Part shown: one piece after another, positions 14,893-16,498 of the stretch
Layout: every line of letters starts with the position of its first letter
Numbering within the stretch: the stretch's first letter is position 1
From: an uncultured Methanofollis sp.
Lineage (GTDB): Archaea; Halobacteriota; Methanomicrobia; Methanomicrobiales; Methanofollaceae
Length of the DNA: 16,498 nt
NCBI RefSeq assembly: GCF_937919355.1
Contig: NZ_CALFSA010000215.1
Span: 1 to 16,498, forward strand
Direction: 5' to 3'
The notes under the pieces: generated by a model
The model's input: the letters and a program-made list of their open reading frames with translations, nothing else
Told to the model about the DNA's origin: nothing
Database searches by the model: none
Program-made: the position numbers and the translations under genes

Positions 14893-15196
14893 TCACCCCC
14901 CGGAACCCTGCCTTCTCACCACCTCCATCAGGGAAAGGGGACGGACCTTCTCCTCTTCGAGGACATGGGCCGTCTTCCTGACTGTGCAGGGGGAGTCGCC
15001 CGACTTTTCTCTCCCTGGTCGTTCCTGTCCCTGTCCGCACGACCGGTGACGGCACGATCATCGTGGCGGCCTCCGCAACCATTTCCCGTGCCTCTCCCGG
15101 ATCGCCGCGGAGCGCAACATCTCTCCCGCCGGTGTTTGCAATGGCCGCAATGAGACGGGCGAGTCCCTGCACCGTCATTCCTTCGGGTACCACCAT
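14893..15196 (-). pseudogene. Small unrecognised gene broken by a +1 frameshift
   Basis: The frame from ATG 15196 reads like real protein (MTVQGLARLIAAIANTGGRD, then RGDPGEAREMVAEAATMI). It becomes low-quality after about 15000 and runs on into the M20 gene. From about there a second frame, one base over, reads CTVRKTAHVLEEEKVRPLSL then MEVVRRQGSGG, and stops at 14893-14895. That second frame has no start of its own. The span is 304 bases, one more than a multiple of three. Removing one base from the G5 run at 14989-14993 (C5 on the coding strand) joins both parts into about 100 residues. I do not recognise the family. Causes could be sequencing error, a real mutation, or programmed or slippage-driven shifting. 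GGAAAGGGA lies five bases before the ATG. Confidence 0.55.
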
Positions 15197-15208
15197 GCTG
15201 GTCCCTTT

Positions 15209-15241
15209 CCGGATGAGATCCGGTTTTTCGCACCGCCGGAT
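15209..15241. repeat. Alternating CCGGAT / ATCCGG inverted repeats in a shared promoter
   Basis: Three half-sites occur in 33 bases: CCGGAT 15209-15214, ATCCGG 15218-15223, CCGGAT 15236-15241. The first two form a 6-bp, 3-base-loop hairpin. The second and third form another with a 12-base loop. Both cannot exist at once. T5 at 15224-15228 follows the first hairpin on the plus strand, terminator-like for plus-strand antisense transcription. On the minus strand the hairpin lies in the expected leader of the frameshifted small gene, next to its SD. Confidence 0.6.
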
Positions 15242-15253
15242 CAGATAGTCATG

Positions 15254-15262
15254 TTTTTATAG
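15254..15262. promoter_or_regulatory. Candidate shared TATA element (signalling gene / small gene)
   Basis: TTTTTATAG on plus, CTATAAAAA on minus, in the 96-bp gap between divergent starts. For the plus-strand receiver gene it predicts a start near 15283 and a ~10-base leader. No SD is seen there (the region is pyrimidine-rich), so the message would be SD-less or nearly leaderless. For the minus strand it predicts a start near 15233 and a leader of about 37 bases holding the CCGGAT hairpin. Confidence 0.5.
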
Positions 15263-15292
15263 TGGCTCGCTATTCTTTCCTTCCATACCCCC

Positions 15293-16498
15293 ATGATCCG
15301 TACCCTCCTTGTCGACGACGAACCCCTCCTCCTGGACCTGGCCTGCGCCTTCCTTCGAGAGGAGAGGGACTTCACCGTGACACCTGTTGCGTCGGCGGAA
15401 GAAGCCCTCGACCTGCTTGGCGCCGCTCCCTATGACGTGGTGGTCTCCGACTACCAGATGCCCTCCATGGACGGCATCGAACTCCTGCGGACGGTCAGGG
15501 ACAGGTACCCCGCCCTCCCCTTCCTCCTCTTCACAGGCAGGGGGCGGGAGCAGGTCGTCATCGAGGCCCTGAACTGCGGTGCCGACTTCTACATCCAGAA
15601 AGGCGGCGATCCCGTCGCCCAGTTCACCGAACTGGTCTCCAAGATCCGCCATGCCGTCGGGCGCAGGCGTGCCGAGGCCGCTCTCAGGGAGAGCGACGAG
15701 CGTTTCCGGAGCGTCGTCGAGAATGCTCATGAAGGGATCATGATGACGGACGACGAGGGGCGGGTCGTCCTCTGGAACAGGGCGGCGGAAGAGATCTTCG
15801 GGTACCGCTTCGACGAGATCGCGGGCCGCCCCTTTTACCACTATTTCCTGCCCGAAAAAACTCACCGCGCTGTCCGTGATGCCCTCGGCGAGTTCAGGAT
15901 GAAAGGTGTGATCAGGCGTATCCTCACCGGGCGCAGGTTCACCGGGCAGGTCGTCAGGAGAGGAGGAGAAGTCTTTGTTGTCGAGTGCACCCTCTCTCCT
16001 GTCCAGTATCACGGTATATGGCACAGCATCGCCATCATACGGGACGTCACCGAGAGAGAACGGGCCGCGGCCGCTCTTCAGGAGAGTGAAAGGCAGTACA
16101 GGCACCTCTTCGAGCACTCGAAGGACGCGGTCATCGTCAGGACAGACGAAGGAGTGATCCTGAGAGTCAACCGTGCGGCATGCGAGATGCTCGGCTATCC
16201 CTCTGATGCCATTGTGGGAAGGAAAGTGACCGACTTTGCGGTCGATGGAGAGAAGGGGAGGGGAAGGGAGGCCCTGAAGACGGTCGCGGAAGCCGGAGAG
16301 GGTGTCTTCAGGACGCAGTGGGTCAGGTCGGACGGGCGGGTGATCGATGTCGAGGTCACGGCGCAGAGCACCTGTCCGGAGCGGGGTATAGGCCAGGGCA
16401 TTGTCCGTGATATCAGCAGGAGCAAGCAGACGGCGGCGGCCCTCTGGCGCCGCGACGTGATCCTCGACGCGGTGGTCAGTGCCGCCGCCCGCCTCCTC
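15293..16498 (+). CDS. Receiver domain protein with tandem PAS domains, 3' end beyond the window
   Basis: The first 402 codons of a signalling protein; the frame is open to the window end. Residues 1-120 are a CheY-like receiver with the acidic pair Asp8/Asp9, phosphoacceptor Asp53 in VVVSDYQMPSMDG, FTG, and Lys in FYIQKGG. Then follow two PAS domains with PAC-like ends: about 130-255, starting ESDERFRSVVENAHEGIMMT and ending IAIIRDVTERE, and about 260-380, starting ESERQYRHLFEHSKDAVIV and ending GIVRDISRS. A further domain begins near 385. Receiver-PAS proteins in Methanomicrobiales usually end in a histidine kinase, so a hybrid kinase is likely, but none is visible here. ATG 15293 is chosen because the receiver begins directly with it. 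No SD is present. Confidence 0.9.
   Translation, partial: MIRTLLVDDEPLLLDLACAFLREERDFTVTPVASAEEALDLLGAAPYDVVVSDYQMPSMDGIELLRTVRDRYPALPFLLFTGRGREQVVIEALNCGADFYIQKGGDPVAQFTELVSKIRHAVGRRRAEAALRESDERFRSVVENAHEGIMMTDDEGRVVLWNRAAEEIFGYRFDEIAGRPFYHYFLPEKTHRAVRDALGEFRMKGVIRRILTGRRFTGQVVRRGGEVFVVECTLSPVQYHGIWHSIAIIRDVTERERAAAALQESERQYRHLFEHSKDAVIVRTDEGVILRVNRAACEMLGYPSDAIVGRKVTDFAVDGEKGRGREALKTVAEAGEGVFRTQWVRSDGRVIDVEVTAQSTCPERGIGQGIVRDISRSKQTAAALWRRDVILDAVVSAAARLL

Noticed and set aside
14849..15196. N-terminal extension of the M20 amidohydrolase
   Set aside because: The M20 gene has its own SD and GTG at 14848 giving the normal family length. The extension is the first half of a separate frameshifted gene followed by out-of-frame sequence.
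1..16498. CRISPR arrays, tRNA/rRNA genes, insertion sequences, phage or integrase genes
   Set aside because: No regularly spaced direct repeats, cloverleaf-like or rRNA-like segments, transposase motifs or terminal inverted repeats were seen by eye.

Overview
The window is gene-dense, GC-rich archaeal DNA. It most likely comes from a methanogen of the order Methanomicrobiales, in the range of Methanofollis or Methanoculleus. I infer this from the mix of families: an archaeal-type glycogen debranching enzyme beside a GH57 amylase, a DUF1614 membrane protein, a UbiA-type prenyltransferase, and a receiver protein with tandem PAS domains typical of that order. Genes are preceded by purine-rich SD sites and TATA-like boxes. 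Many starts overlap the previous stop as GTGA, ATGA or TAATG. I cannot name the species from the sequence alone.

Region 1 (about 120-7236, plus strand) is a tightly coupled carbohydrate operon. It runs GH57 alpha-amylase, two GT4-type glycosyltransferases, an amylo-alpha-1,6-glucosidase (debranching enzyme), an APH-fold small-molecule kinase, and a HAD hydrolase. Every junction overlaps. The first four genes fit intracellular alpha-glucan (glycogen) synthesis and breakdown. The kinase and HAD protein have no established place in that pathway and are the most interesting functional unknowns of the block. Region 2 (7249-9720) holds a DUF1614 membrane protein on the minus strand. It is divergent from a two-gene ABC exporter (DrrA-like ATPase plus ABC-2 permease), with an 85-bp shared promoter gap.

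Region 3 (9759-11597) has an exported, membrane-anchored rhodanese converging on a two-gene minus-strand unit. That unit is a DUF523(TudS)-DUF1722 fusion, the architecture of the RudS tRNA 4-thiouridine desulfidase, followed by a small lipoprotein. The rhodanese and lipoprotein genes overlap tail to tail by 53 bp. Region 4 (11718-12614) is a UbiA-family prenyltransferase whose stop abuts the stop of the opposing gene. Region 5 (12615-15196, minus strand) reads, in transcription order: a small unrecognised gene broken by a +1 frameshift, an M20 amidohydrolase, a DUF5698/DUF2179 (UPF0316) membrane protein, and a VOC/glyoxalase protein.

Region 6 (15293 to the window end, plus strand) is the 5' part of a signalling protein: a receiver domain, then two PAS domains, continuing past the edge. 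Its promoter region is shared with the frameshifted gene. That region contains three alternating CCGGAT/ATCCGG half-sites that can form mutually exclusive hairpins. No rRNA, tRNA, CRISPR array, insertion sequence or phage gene was recognised. No stretch longer than about 300 bases lacks a gene.
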